Origin: Zonotrichia leucophrys gambelii
Lineage: Eukaryota > Chordata > Aves > Passeriformes > Passerellidae
Direction of reading: 5' to 3'
Length of the DNA: 64,000 nt
Assembly (NCBI RefSeq): GCF_028769735.1
Contig: NC_088173.1
Location: forward strand, 62,900,421-62,964,420
Part shown: positions 50,576-62,009 of the stretch, one piece after another
Layout of the letters: each line of letters begins with the position of its first letter
Position numbering within the stretch: the first letter of the stretch is position 1
The notes under the pieces: generated by a model
Told to the model about the DNA's origin: nothing
Seen by the model: only the letters and a program-made list of their open reading frames with translations
Databases searched by the model: none
Position numbers and translations under genes: made by a program

Positions 50576-50668
50576 AAGAACATAAAATGAATTGCTGCAA
50601 ATAATCTTGGGAGAAGAGGAGAGCCACGGGCTGGAGCAGGGGTGGGCAGAGCAGTGGTGATGGTGATG

Positions 50669-52448
50669 ATGGTGGCTGAGATGGGCAAGCCCCATTGGCA
50701 GCACACAGGAAATAAGCCTTGAGCTGCTCAGAAAAATGAAGTTACTGCTCAAAGGAAAGCAGTTCTGGAGGCTGCACGGAGAAACTAGTTTGAATGTGAG
50801 AAAAAAGCATTGTCTGTGGTTGAGCAGCTCCTGGAAGAGGACATTGCTGAAGAGTTCCTTCTAAATTGTGGAAAATGTATTACTCCACTATAAAAACGTT
50901 GTTGATGAGAGGTCTATCATCAAACTCTGTGGTTATCCTCTATGTCACAATAAATTGGAAAATATGCCAAAGTAGAAGTACAGAATTTCAATAAAAATGA
51001 ACAGAATTTATTATGTCACTGAAAGAAAGTGCTTTTGCAGCAACTTTTTAGAGCATCTAAATATTTTGAAGCTCAAATTTCCAAAAGTCCAGTGTGGAAG
51101 AGAGAAGAAGAAAAACCACAAGACATAGAGCTGCTGGAGGGGTGGAGTGGACAGTCTGCAGAAGAGGTGAAACTGTGTGATGAAGTAATTAAAGCATTTG
51201 ACATTGAAAATCCTAGGATATCTTCAGATCCATGCTCATCACACAGCCAATGACAGCAGTGCGAACAAAGATTTATTTCTTCTGTCCTACTAGGAAGTCA
51301 GTCAAGTTTAGCCAATTTTGCACAGCAATTGCAAAGAAAATTGCATCCTCAAAAAGAACCATGCTCAGAAAGTCCATGCTAGCCCTAAAACTGAAGATGC
51401 AGATGTGGTAGAAGCCACTGGAGAACTCTCATTGTAAATTAGACACTCAGGAAGAAAGTCATACTTGTTCTGTTCATAGTGAAGTAACTGCAGCACCTTC
51501 AGACAATACTGCTCCTGGAAAATCAAACGCTTCAGAAATCTTCGAAAATACTCGTGGATCACAGAGAGTTTTTCTAGGTATGAGCAAAAGAGAAGCAGAA
51601 CATCTTAAAAGAACACTAGCTAACTCAACAGAACATAAAAACCCCGAACTGAGGCATCCAGTTAATTCCAAAGGTAGTTTACTAGAAGTGCTTAAGCAAA
51701 CACTTATGGAATGGAGAACTGAGGAAACTAAAATTTCTCCATGGCCCAAACTATACTTCTTTGTGATCATCAGAGTGTATAGCATCTGTCAACCAGGAGA
51801 CTGAAGAACTTGATGAGGATGACTTAGATACAGCTGATCATCTCAACACTGCTGTTGTAGGGGAGTCTGAAAACAGTTTGAACTACACTTTACCTTTCAT
51901 AGCCTCAGGTGGAATAGTTAAGCCTGTGCCTAGTTATGAAAAATTAAAAGAAGAAACAGAGTTCCTAAAACTCAGAGTAAAAGAGTTCTATAGAGGAAGA
52001 TGCATCTTGGCTGAAGAGGCAGCAACACAAGCACAAGCAGGGGAATATCCAAGCAAAGACAAAGATGATCAACAGGAAGATCTCACCTTCCCACTTGTGG
52101 ATTCAAATGCACAAATGCAGATTGGAAACCCATTCGTCCTTGAAAAACTTAAGTAATGCATTATCTGCAGTTTTGGGCCTTCTTCAGTTTGCTTCAGGTG
52201 ATGTTTACACAAAGCAAAAAAATCTTGTCCAAACTTTGCAGTTAACAAACAGAAATACTATTCACAAAATGCCTGAATGGACTCTCATTGCTATTGTTTT
52301 GTTATCTGTATTGTCACAAACAACTCCACTTTTCAAGAATACTCAGACAAACCCAATGTACACACAGTTCCTGACCAGATTACTGGAAGAACTGCTTTTC
52401 AAAAATGAAGATCTGGAAAGTTTAACAAAGATATTTAGAATGGATTGA
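50669..52448 (+). pseudogene. RPAP2: RPAP2 processed pseudogene
   Basis: An intronless, degraded copy of RPAP2, the Rtr1-type zinc-binding protein that associates with RNA polymerase II and dephosphorylates Ser5 of its C-terminal repeat. Successive frames match the protein in order. These are the N-terminal '[19 protein letters not shown]' (50815 onward), '[16 protein letters not shown]' with the first zinc-binding Cys pair (50928-50945), '[15 protein letters not shown]' (51050 onward), 'KLKEETEFLKLRVKEFYRGR' (51940 onward) and the C-terminal 'EELLFKNEDLESLT' (52380 onward). Stops occur at 50720, 50786 and 50973. Small indels shift frame near 50885 and near 51045, where the second Cys motif (CSNFC) is truncated after CSNF. 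Further shifts follow. A run of exon-derived sequence with no introns shows an RNA intermediate. The likely initiator ATG is at 50669. No poly(A) tail follows. The parent gene is not in this window. Confidence 0.93.
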
Positions 52449-52603
52449 CAACTTGAATGGTCAGTCAACTTCAAGCTACTTTGTGCGTCTTAAAACCATG
52501 CTGTTTAACCATTGGTTAACCATGGGTTTAATTTTCAGTATTTTGTAAGTAGATACAGTTACTACACATTGTATCAGCTGGAGCAGAAAATGTGTGAAGC
52601 ACA
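52449..52603 (+). pseudogene. RPAP2 retrocopy 3' flank, probable 3' UTR
   Basis: About 155 bp between the RPAP2 stop and the right LTR remnant. There is no poly(A) signal or A-tract, and it joins directly to LTR-derived sequence at 52604. Presumed to be 3' UTR of the source mRNA, but I cannot confirm this from sequence alone. Confidence 0.45.
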
Positions 52604-52648
52604 TTTCATAAGACCTTCCTTTTATAATCCTTCAACCTGTCTATGACA
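52604..52648 (-). mobile_element. 45-bp LTR remnant (outer U3) at right end
   Basis: It aligns without gaps to 47937-47981, the outer end of the left LTR, with 7 differences in 45. It ends CTATGACA exactly at the TTTAGG target duplication. On minus it is the first 45 bp of the 5' LTR. The similarity stops abruptly at 52604. Confidence 0.82.
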
Positions 52649-52654
52649 TTTAGG

Positions 52655-53234
52655 CCTGTTCATTTAGGTCAGATAAGTGCATCTCTTGTCTTACCCACAG
52701 CTGAGCTATGTAAGTACTTTTACAGAATTATTATTAAGTTACTGAATTATGAGTAAAAAAATGCCTTAAAAATCTTTTAGGTCTAGAATATATATAAAAT
52801 AAGTAAAAGTTAGTAACTGAAATCCAAACACAGCTCCACATAATCTAAAATAGCAATTAATCTATTGCCTGTTCATGACTGAACATGCTTTAGTTATTTA
52901 CATTTTTAATGCTCTCCAGTAATGTACAGCAGTCCACTACAACAATAAGAAATTACAAGAGCTCTTTCACATATAAAAAATGAAGTGATGAAGAAAAATA
53001 CATAAAATATGTTCTAATGTTCTTTAAAAGGAGGCATAATACATCTGCAGGAACAAAAAAATTAATAATACAATCAAATAATAAGTATATAGCTTTCTCA
53101 AGTCTATATTTTGCTTCTTATATTTTATAGCATTTGTGTTACACTGGTAAGCAACATGAGAGTATTTCAGACTATCAACTCTCTGATGGCCGGGAGTAAA
53201 ATATTGTGGTGGTTTGACCGCCCAAACCATGACA
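52655..53234. other. AT-rich DNA, no feature recognised
   Basis: Nothing recognised between the composite element and the next CR1. Confidence 0.45.
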
Positions 53235-53518
53235 AAAATATAGAGCCAGACTATTTCAGTGCCAGGGCAAGAGACAATGGATATGAATTGAAACATGCTT
53301 AAATGGAGAACAACTTTTTCACTCTAGGAATGGTCGAACACTAGAACTGGCATCCCAGAGCAGATATGGGATCTCCGTCTGTGCTGATTTTCAAAATTCA
53401 ATTGAACTTGGCCTTTATCAGTCTGGTTTAGCTGATCTTCCTTTGAGTGGCAGGTTTGAACTTGATTGGACCTCTCCAGACATCCCTTATGACTGGAAAC
53501 ATTCTGTGATTCTATAAG
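53235..53518 (+). mobile_element. CR1 LINE 3' end
   Basis: Plus-oriented, 5'-truncated CR1. Blocks are 'GCAAGAGACAATGGATATGA' (53267-53286), 'GAATGGTCGAACACTAGAAC' (53328-53347), 'TTGGACCTCTCCAGACATCC' (53466-53485) and the characteristic terminus 'CATTCTGTGATTCTATAA' at 53500-53517, the ATTCTATG-type CR1 end. Confidence 0.9.
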
Positions 53519-54819
53519 AGCTCATTGAGAAAGAAAAGGAATTAAAGCATGAGGCCATTACCTCACTTGAAAATAGACCTCTATTCTAATGGGAAGGCAA
53601 TGAATGAATACATAGCTGTATCCATGACTATTTTCGGAGGTCATGGTATTTACATGGAGAGTAATTCCAAGATTATTTTCAAATGGGTAGCTGAATTTAA
53701 GTAATAAACACATGCAAGTCTACTTGAGAATAAGGTTTCCTTTTTTTGCTCTCATAATCTAGAGGGGGAAACAGAAAGTACAAGAGCACAACTATTGAAC
53801 TGAGCCTCTAGAGTTCAGAATGAAAACACATACTAAATAAAATACACATGCTGCTGATACTAAAATTATCTGTAATAATTTTGGTTGGAGTGCTATCTTC
53901 CTGAGGCAACAGGCTGTTTGTAACAACTCTTGTCAGAAATCAGAATTCATTTGTACATTTTTGATTAGTGACACATATTAGAGTTTCATTTTATTCTTTG
54001 TACTTAAATTGCATTTTGCCTAGGGCATTCACTTAAGATAGAGTTCATTAAAGTATGTTATTCCATTTTGTCTTTTGTGTAGACTGCAAAAAAAAAAACA
54101 AAAAAAGCTATGCTCAGAAGTGAAAGGCTTTGATACGTAATTTATTTTGACAACTATACTGTTATAGCAGCAAGGTAAGAAAAGCTATTTTAACAGGGGT
54201 TACACAAAATCAATTTTTTCTATTTGCATTACAACAAAGATCATATATCTGAAAATATTTTGTTTATCATATAGCAAAATTATTATAACATTTGGGCATA
54301 TATTTGAAAAAGAATTTGAATTTTACTTCATCATTTTTCAATATGCATTATTTTTATAAAGCCAGTTAAATTTTTTCAGTCTGAAAAGATTTGGAGGGTT
54401 ACAGTTAATTACATATTTTTCAGATTGCAAAATTTCTTAAATCTGGTCAGAAATAGTATGCCGTTTAAGTAGCCTATTCAAAGGAAAAAATTTGAAGTGG
54501 TTCTGAAAGGCAGAATATTGATATTTGTGAAGCAAACTGGCTTTTATTTTTAAAACGTACTCTCCTACAGTTTGTATAATTTGATTTTTAATGATCTGAA
54601 CAACCATTGTGAGTTTATGCTCCATTCACCACAGTGAAATGGCGAATTAAGTACAAATATTCAAAGTCTCAGTGTAAAATTCCATTTGGAAAATCAGGAA
54701 TAGGAATAAGTATAATCTAAGATCTATTTTGAGTATTTATAATTATTAAGGCACTTAAAAAATAATATTTTGTTTATTTACTTTGCCTAAAATCTCTAAA
54801 CTGATAGGCAACATGACAG
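53519..54819. other. AT-rich DNA, no feature recognised
   Basis: No gene or repeat family recognised. One short A-rich run lies near 54088-54106. Confidence 0.45.
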
Positions 54820-55448
54820 ACTGGGCAGATGTCCTGGAGAAAAATACCAAGACTACAGTTCTGGGTGTCATAGCTTCACGTTATGCTAGAGAGCCTCTGA
54901 GGGAAGAAACTCCTCGCTGACACTTGGGTCTCATTCAGAGTTGAGTCCAGTTGAGTTCTGGAGCTGCTTGAAACAGTGACCACAATATAAGTGAGAAAAA
55001 CATTTGCCAGGGCCACAAAAGGAGCCAAAAAAAAGGGAAGAAATAAATATAAAGGGCATATCTGGTCATATATGGGGCTTTCAGGCCATCACTTAGAACT
55101 AGAGACTGAGCCTGTGAGCCTGGATCAACCAGAAGGAGGTGAGGTTAAAGGCTACAGATATGTGAGGAGAAATTACAAGCACCACATGGTTTTAAGCCAG
55201 AGGAAATAGCCACAGGTTACAGTTTGGGAGCTCAGTTAACTCTAAGGAAAAGATGCATTTCTACTGGGGTGGTAGCACAGCACATGACACAGGGGAGTGT
55301 AGAATCTGCATTCTTTGAGGTTTTTAAGACCCAGCTAGCCAAAGTCACAGTGACAAGATCTCATGTTGACAAAAATTCTGTTAGAGGCTGGATATTGGAT
55401 AAAAGAACTTCCAGAAATTTCTTCTGAACAATATGCTGTGATTCTGTA
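54820..55448 (+). mobile_element. CR1 LINE 3' region, divergent
   Basis: An old plus-oriented CR1. 'CTGGGCAGATGTCCTGGAGA' (54821-54840) lies near the ORF2 end. 'TTTTTAAGACCCAGCTAGCC' (55321-55340) and 'ATGCTGTGATTCTGTAAA' (55432-55449) mark the 3' UTR and terminus. The middle is heavily eroded. The small open frames inside it (54991-55427) have no coding support. Confidence 0.7.
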
Positions 55449-57579
55449 AAGGAAATCAAAACTAAAACAAACAAAAAAAGCCATGGATTGACAACTTAGC
55501 TGTAAGTGAAAAGGAGACCTCTCTCATTTCAGTGATCTGACAGTGCAGGCTGTAAGTCTGGGCTTGCCTTGGTTTCAGCTGGTTTTATGTTATTTGGATT
55601 GGTGGCTAGTGGCCAAGGGATCAGTGAGGCCAGCATTTTCAGCATTTTATCTACAATCCTCTAAGGTTCCTTGACTATTTCTTTCAAATCCCAAGAAGGT
55701 GAGGGAGTAAAGCAAGTAACAGCAGTATCTATTCTGTATCTCTGCTGAGCGGTAGGCATTGATTTTCAGACAGACTTTGTCTTTTTTACAGGCAGTTACA
55801 GAATGCACAGTGGAGTATCACTATCATTAAAATGATTAACTTCTGTAAGATCCAACCGATTTTTCTTTTATTTCTAATGAATTTCACTTTTTCCTGGCAA
55901 TTTGACACAAATCATTGTATCCCTTTGGCAGTGATTCCTGCTTACTAGGTTAATCATGACAAAGGTAAGAAAAGCATTGTTACAATTACACTTGCTGCTC
56001 CCTTTCTAACACACAGAGGAGCTTGTTTGTTCTCTGTTCACCCATGGGTCAATGGCTTTATGCAGGAAACACTAACTCTCAGTTCAAACTTATTATCTTA
56101 CAAAATTGTTCATTTGAATGAACAGGCAGTCTCAAAATGAGCTTATCAGAAGCAGTTGGTGAAAAGTGATTGTGTAAGCCTGTCCATCTGTCTGGAAACA
56201 CAAAGTAAACCTTGTAACAACACTTATATCTGGTTTACATCCAGATGGACTTCTCTTGTACCACATTAGGTAAGAACTAACAATTTTAAGTATATGCATA
56301 AACAAGTCTTAACTAGTGAGTTTATAACCACTCAGCTTGTGTTGTTTCCTCCAAGTCTGCCACCTTCATTTCAAAGATAAAAGTATAGAGTACTTCAAGC
56401 ATGAAATGAGTGAACTGACATCAAGAAATAAAATTTTCCATTCAACTTCTGCTATGAATAATAAAGTGATTGAATTTCTTTTGATGTAAGGCACCAAATT
56501 GCAAGACTGAAAAGCCCTACGCAGTTATAGAGGGACCATTCCTATTTATATCAAAAGACGGGATTGTCAGAAAAACTGAGTAAAATTCACTGAGCAAGTT
56601 TATTGAAAAACTTACTCAAATACTGTTATGGTGCCCCAAAATCAAAGAACAAGTAGACATCTAGATCAACTTACAGATATAATCAGGAGTTTCAATCACT
56701 TCTATCTGCTGCTGAAAGATGCTTCTCTCACCAAAATTTTTCACACCATTTAGCAGGTCCAAAATGCATAGAAAAGTTTCTGTGAATGATGATTTTCAAC
56801 GTAGAAAGGATAAAACCTTGAAAAAGTGTATTGAGGTGCATTCAGGTAGTACATCTTTATGACAAGAAACTTTATACAACATTGCGTTACCAAGACTATT
56901 TGAAGAACAGATCATTTAAAAAAACCAAAAACCTACACAAGCTATTACAAAGGCATTTATCACAGATAGTTTTATTAACATTACTGAAATAAAATATGTC
57001 ATATATCTGTATAATACATTTTAAGAGGGTTTTTTTTATTATATGCATTTCTGTCATTAAACTAACATTCCGTGTCACTAAATTCCAATGCTTATTTGTA
57101 AACAAACTGGTCTTCAACTGATCTATTAATAACAAGAAAAGCTAAATATAGGCTTATGAGAAACCCCAAAGAAAAGACATATTTTTTCACAGTATTTTGT
57201 GTAAAACATTCTCAATAAATATAAATATTGCAATATTAGTCTGGTTTTTTTGCTTGTGCAGAAGTAATAGAAAAATTTCAATATGCTTTTCCAACTTAAA
57301 AAAACTCTTTTATTCTATAAGGATAAAATATTTCAAGTTGGCAGTGCTTGAAACATTCTGAAAAATAACAAATCAAAACTGACATAGTTAATGCAAAGAA
57401 AAGAAGCCAAAGTGGGATATGCAATTTCTTTTTTGCTGACTTGTACAGAAGCAAACATCACTCTGTAATGATGCATTATGACACAAAATAACAGGGGATA
57501 AGAAAGAGGAAGAGGGCAAATGCTGGGCTGGAATTATTCCTGCAGCATTACCAGAAGAGTCAAAGGCACTCACTGATTC

Positions 57580-57588
57580 CTTTTCTTT

Positions 57589-57624
<36 letters not shown>

Positions 57625-57643
57625 TTTGTTTTGTTTTGTTTTT
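57580..57643. repeat. Poly(T) with (TTTTG)n tail
   Basis: About 64 bp: a long T homopolymer (about 57591-57623) followed by TTTG/TTTTG units. Simple sequence. Birds have no Alu-like poly(A) SINE in this context, and no element body adjoins it. Confidence 0.9.
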
Positions 57644-59286
57644 CCCTAGGATAAGCACAAATCATCTCAACAGCTCAATTGCCAGTGTTAGTGAACATGG
57701 AAATTATAAAGTAATATTTAGTAACACTGTGAGGAACCCTGAATTGAATGAGAAATGAATATATAAATATATTGCAAAAAAGAAGCAGATTTGTGTTCAT
57801 GTTAGATTGGTGAGCAAAATATATAAGTAAAAATTTTGAGAACACTCTATCTTCAAAGCCAAAACCAACTTAATTTTAACAAATTTTTAAAGATCTTTCA
57901 AAATAAATTTGGCTATAATTAGAGGTATGAATTAGGTGGGTATGTTTCTGAAGGCCCATTTGTTTGCTTTTTAAGGATATTTTACAAAACTGGAAATTAC
58001 TTTTATGAAAGAATATTATCCTAGCAGAATAATTTCTTTTCATGATTTGGAGGTAATAGTTAATGACATTTGTTTGCAGATTTTCAAAGCAGCAGAAAAT
58101 GCTAGGGTTTTGCATCCTTTGCTTACTTGGATGCAGCTCTGGGGTCACATCTGCAATTTCAGATGTACATCAATTAGTAAACAGCCGACAACAAAGTGAG
58201 TGTGTTGTGCTATACAGGTACAGCAACCATCCAGATCAGCTGCTGCGATAGCATGAGAATCAGGTTAGTGTGCTACATGTACACATTGTATAGAAACTTT
58301 CATTTTATGTGCTAAATGGAGGTGGGTCCAATCTATCCAAGTATGGTTTTCTTTGGTATTCACTTAGATGGGTGAAATTGTATCAGAGGAAAGTTTGCAT
58401 GACAATGAAATTAGAAAGATTTTAGAATTGTAGAGAGAGTCTGTTAGTACTGCACCATTCAGGTATTCTTCAGGACTCCAGGATGACATATGAGCCCTAC
58501 TTTAAGCTCAAAGTAGATTGCAGAAAAAATGGGGGAGAAAAATAAGACACACCTATTTAGTAAGTTATATTTAGAGGCTTGATCTAAATCACTCAATTTC
58601 AATTTACCTCAGTACTGAAAATCATGGCATCAGTACATTTTATTGTTTAAAACCATACAGAATTATATTTTTTTTTTTTATTTTGAGGTTTTTCCCCAGA
58701 AAGAAGGTTCAACAGAAGTTCTGTTAAATTTATGAATTAAATGTCCTTAAATCCTTGAAAATTGATGCAAATTTTTAACACTTCAGAGAGTATCACAGCT
58801 TTTAAGGATAAATTTAGATTTTAAAATAATTTTTGGCAAATTAAGTTTAAAAGAAAATTACTTTGACCTATCAAAATTAATTATGATCATGTTAGATCAT
58901 GTTATGGGATCAGAGCCCCAGCTCAAAGAATGGTCAGCTAGCACAAGCTGGTGAGGAACAGGTTCAGTTCGGTTTTCAATGTCTCCAAAAATGGAGATTC
59001 CACATCCTCTCATCAATATCTGAATTATAGGTGCTATATATGCTCTGATTCCAGGCTGGATTTATCCATTTTGTTTGAGGTTGCAATAAGAGAACTATAT
59101 TGAAAGCTCTCTTACTTTCATTCGAAGTAAAATAGCCTTGAGCCTGCTCAAATTTCTTTAGGTGCAGATTTCTTATTGATCTGCTATTTTGATGTAGCAA
59201 AAAACCCAAACTAAAGCTCAAATTATTTATGGAGTCTTAGAATTGTGTGCCCATGATAGAAACACTTTATAAAGTGTTGTCGTTTT

Positions 59287-59339
59287 CCTTAGAAACTGAT
59301 ATTCATTAAATTACCTAGAAACTGATATTCATGAAATTG
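59287..59339. repeat. Two-copy tandem duplication (26-27 bp)
   Basis: The unit 'CCT(T)AGAAACTGATATTCAT...' occurs at 59287-59313 and 59314-59339 with three small differences. A local duplication. Confidence 0.85.
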
Positions 59340-60379
59340 CCTATCATTTAACTGTGGCAGAATTTAAAAATAAATTAATTAAATATGTTGTGTAAAGTTA
59401 GAAAGAAATAAGAGTGATGAAGATATCTTTGTTTGAGTGCCTGTAGGGAATAATCAAGATGAAGAATATATTAGAATAAACACCACACAGACTATAAAAT
59501 GCATAATTAGCTATTCTAGAGATACAGTAAGAAAAACAACCTGTCTAGTCAAATCCTTATCTATTTTAAATGAGATAAACATGGAAATTTTTCTAGTTTG
59601 GACCAGATGTACAGGATTGATTTTAGTGGTGCTTTAAAAAAATTCAGTCCTTCCTAGAAATAACTGTAATTTAATGGTTGAATTTTATTCTAAACTTATT
59701 TCAAGAGTCCATTTTTAATGAAAGCAAAAGGTCAATTTAATAATCTTGAATTTGAAGAATAAACGAGACAATGAATGGTTGCCTGGAGTTTTCATGCCTC
59801 ACCAGATACAGCTTAGAGTGATAAAGTGTAAATAAACCAAAGTAATTGTGAAATCATTGACAATTTAAGGGAGGAAGACCACAGTAATTAAAGAACTTTT
59901 ATCTACCTTTGACATATGCATTGATTATCTATTGAAAACAATCCAAAGTACTTGGGAGAAGGAGCAAGAAGGCTTGTTTTCTTCATGGTTTTTGTTTTTT
60001 TTTTTTTTTTAATTCATGAAAGTGGTTTACTTGGAGTAAAGACTGCAGATCCCATATTCAGATATGGGATGGCAATAGACATCACTCTGTCTCTCCTGCT
60101 GCTCACACTTCAAAATTTAAAGTTAGGTAAAATACATTTTCAATTGGTTCAGTAATGGCTTTGCACAGACAGAATTCAGGTTTCATAGAAAAGGAAGCTC
60201 ATTAAATGAATTTATAACACCCAAAAAAATTGTAAATAATATTTTTTAATGAAATTCCTGTAGATAACTCATTCGTAAAAATATGCTTATGGGAAAAGAT
60301 CATTAGATCACGAGAAAAAATAAGCATCCTTTGAACGTATCATACTAAGTGATGAATGGACTGTATCAAAAGTCAGTGG

Positions 60380-60720
60380 GGTGAGCAGCAGCAGCAGCAG
60401 CAGCAGCTACAGTAAGTTCTGGGGAGTGAACATTGCAATGGGTTGGGCACGGGATGGAATGGGTTGGAATTTGGGGAACCTGAGTGGAGAACCCGCCAAG
60501 AGCCAGCAGTGCTGGCAGGGAAGGCGGATGTGGTGAGGGCATGGCCGGGGGCAATGAGAGATTTAAATGAGATTTAAGCGGCTCTGGGAGCGCTGTGAAC
60601 AGGGCGGGCAGCCGAGGTGGGCTGTGGCTGTTCTCACAGGAGGGGACTGGCATCCTCCCCGCCCCAGAGACAAGCTCAACTGGCGGTCATCACCCACCCA
60701 GACAGAGCAGACCTGGGGAA
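60380..60720. other. Isolated GC-rich patch with (GCA)n
   Basis: About 340 bp that is markedly more GC-rich than either flank, with several CpGs. It opens with a (GCA)8-like run at 60384-60407 and ends against an AT microsatellite. Open frames exist on both strands (60366-60653 minus and 60567-60794 plus), but they look like products of GC content, including a poly-Ala run from the GCA repeat. It could be an unrecognised LTR, a small CpG-rich element or unique DNA. Confidence 0.5.
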
Positions 60721-60721
60721 A

Positions 60722-60925
60722 AGGTGGTCTATTATTTATTTTTTATTTATTTATATATTATATCTTTTATAATATATATATAATATATATATAAAATATA
60801 TATATATATAATATATATACTATATTATATATAGTATATTATATATATAATATATAATATATATAATATATATATTATATTATATATAAAATATTATATA
60901 TATTATATATACTTTATTTATTATT
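60722..60925. repeat. AT-rich dinucleotide microsatellite, about 200 bp
   Basis: Almost wholly A and T: TATTTATTTA units, then (TA)n with many small interruptions. It is self-complementary and expected to extrude cruciforms. Probably length-variable. Confidence 0.93.
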
Positions 60926-62009
60926 TATAATAATCATTAGTGTCATTAGTTACAAAAAATTACAAAATTTTTGTTTTGTTCTTGCTATAGGTTGAGGTAT
61001 AATTAAATATTACAAGATAAATTGTGAGGGGCAGGGGGGAAGCTTTTTAAATGTATAATTTTCTTTTTAGTTTAATATTTTGGATTGCTCTGTTCCTTCG
61101 TCAGAAAAAAATCTACTTTCCCAAAGGTTATTTTCAGAAAGTTCATTAGGAGAAATTTTGTGTCCATCAGAGTTGTCAGAAATCTTCATATCTGCGTGGA
61201 ATACCTCTGTTTCAGTAAAAGAAAACTCACTTCAAACCTTTTTGATCCTGAAGAGATTCTTCCAATGACTTAGGAGGGCATGTAAATGTTTCACTGGAAT
61301 CAGCACAAAGAGCAAAACTTTCATCTAGAACTGAAGGCTTTGAGCAAGAAGAAATAATTTTAGTTTCTATTAAAATTCAAGTACATTTGAGTTACACAAT
61401 AGCAGCACAGTAGAAAAACTATGTGTAAACTTTTATTTTTTCATTAACTAAGACAGATATATAACACCTTTAACCACGAATGTTTCTTTTATCCTTGAAG
61501 AAATTAGCAGATGTTTTTCAGTTGTAGCAAGAAAGCTTATTTATAATTGTCATTCTCTGCCTATATGAGCTCATAAAGTTTACAATAAATCTACCTTTTT
61601 CCCCTTGCAAGATATAATTATCAAGCCATGGTATCAAATAACTTAAAATTTATGGAATATTTCCAGGCAATGATAGGAAATACAATCATATTTTACAATC
61701 CAATAAAAAATAACTAGGTAGCATCTCCTTTATAGATAAAACATTGCATCTTTATTGTAATATCATTACCCCAAAACATCTAAACTCTATTTTGCTAGCA
61801 AATTTTGGATATAGCCCAGAACAATTACGCTGCTTGGATACATGCTGTTGAAATTGTCTGTGACTTTCTGTAGCTACTCTCTTCTGATTTAGAATTCTAA
61901 ATGAAAACACTACAAACTAACACCATATTTGACAGTTGTGCAAAATGTTGGTGTTTAGCTAAACTTTTGCCTCACATACTGGTGCTATGTAGCACTGTAA
62001 GTGAAGAAC
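60926..62009. other. AT-rich DNA, no feature recognised
   Basis: No gene or repeat recognised. Two overlapping 62-codon frames at 61080-61273 are in different phases and have no domain. Confidence 0.45.

Larger units (their letters stand above)
47531..52654 (-). mobile_element. Composite LTR-retroelement unit enclosing RPAP2 retrocopy
   Basis: The unit is bounded by identical 6-mers TTTAGG at 47531-47536 and 52649-52654. Inside them the element starts TG (47537) and ends CA (52648). The left end is a full 445-bp LTR (47537-47981). The right end repeats only the outer 45 bp of that LTR (52604-52648, 38 of 45 identical to 47937-47981). The interior holds 2.1 kb of unassigned sequence, a different plus-oriented LTR and an RPAP2 processed pseudogene. 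A 6-bp duplication fits ERVK-class integration. Most of the right (5') LTR has been lost or was never made, and retroviral genes were not recognised. Integration as one unit is inferred from the matching duplications. Later rearrangement remains possible. Confidence 0.75.
55449..60379. other. AT-rich DNA, no gene recognised
   Basis: About 5 kb without a recognisable gene or interspersed repeat. It includes the poly(T)/TTTG tract at 57580-57643, a 26-27-bp tandem duplication at 59287-59339, and a 9-bp-arm inverted repeat at 60050-60071. Confidence 0.45.

Noticed and set aside
50969..51253. Possibility that the RPAP2 copy still encodes a functional protein
   Set aside because: Stops at 50720, 50786 and 50973, frameshifts and truncation of the second Cys motif rule out an intact product from this locus.
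60050..60071. 9-bp-arm palindrome, 'ATCCCATAT' with its complement
   Set aside because: Short inverted repeats of this size are expected by chance in AT-rich sequence. Not listed as a separate element.
60366..60653. 95-codon minus frame with poly-Ala and Pro-rich sequence
   Set aside because: The poly-Ala comes from the (GCA)n repeat and the rest from high GC content. There are no splice or conservation data to support an exon.
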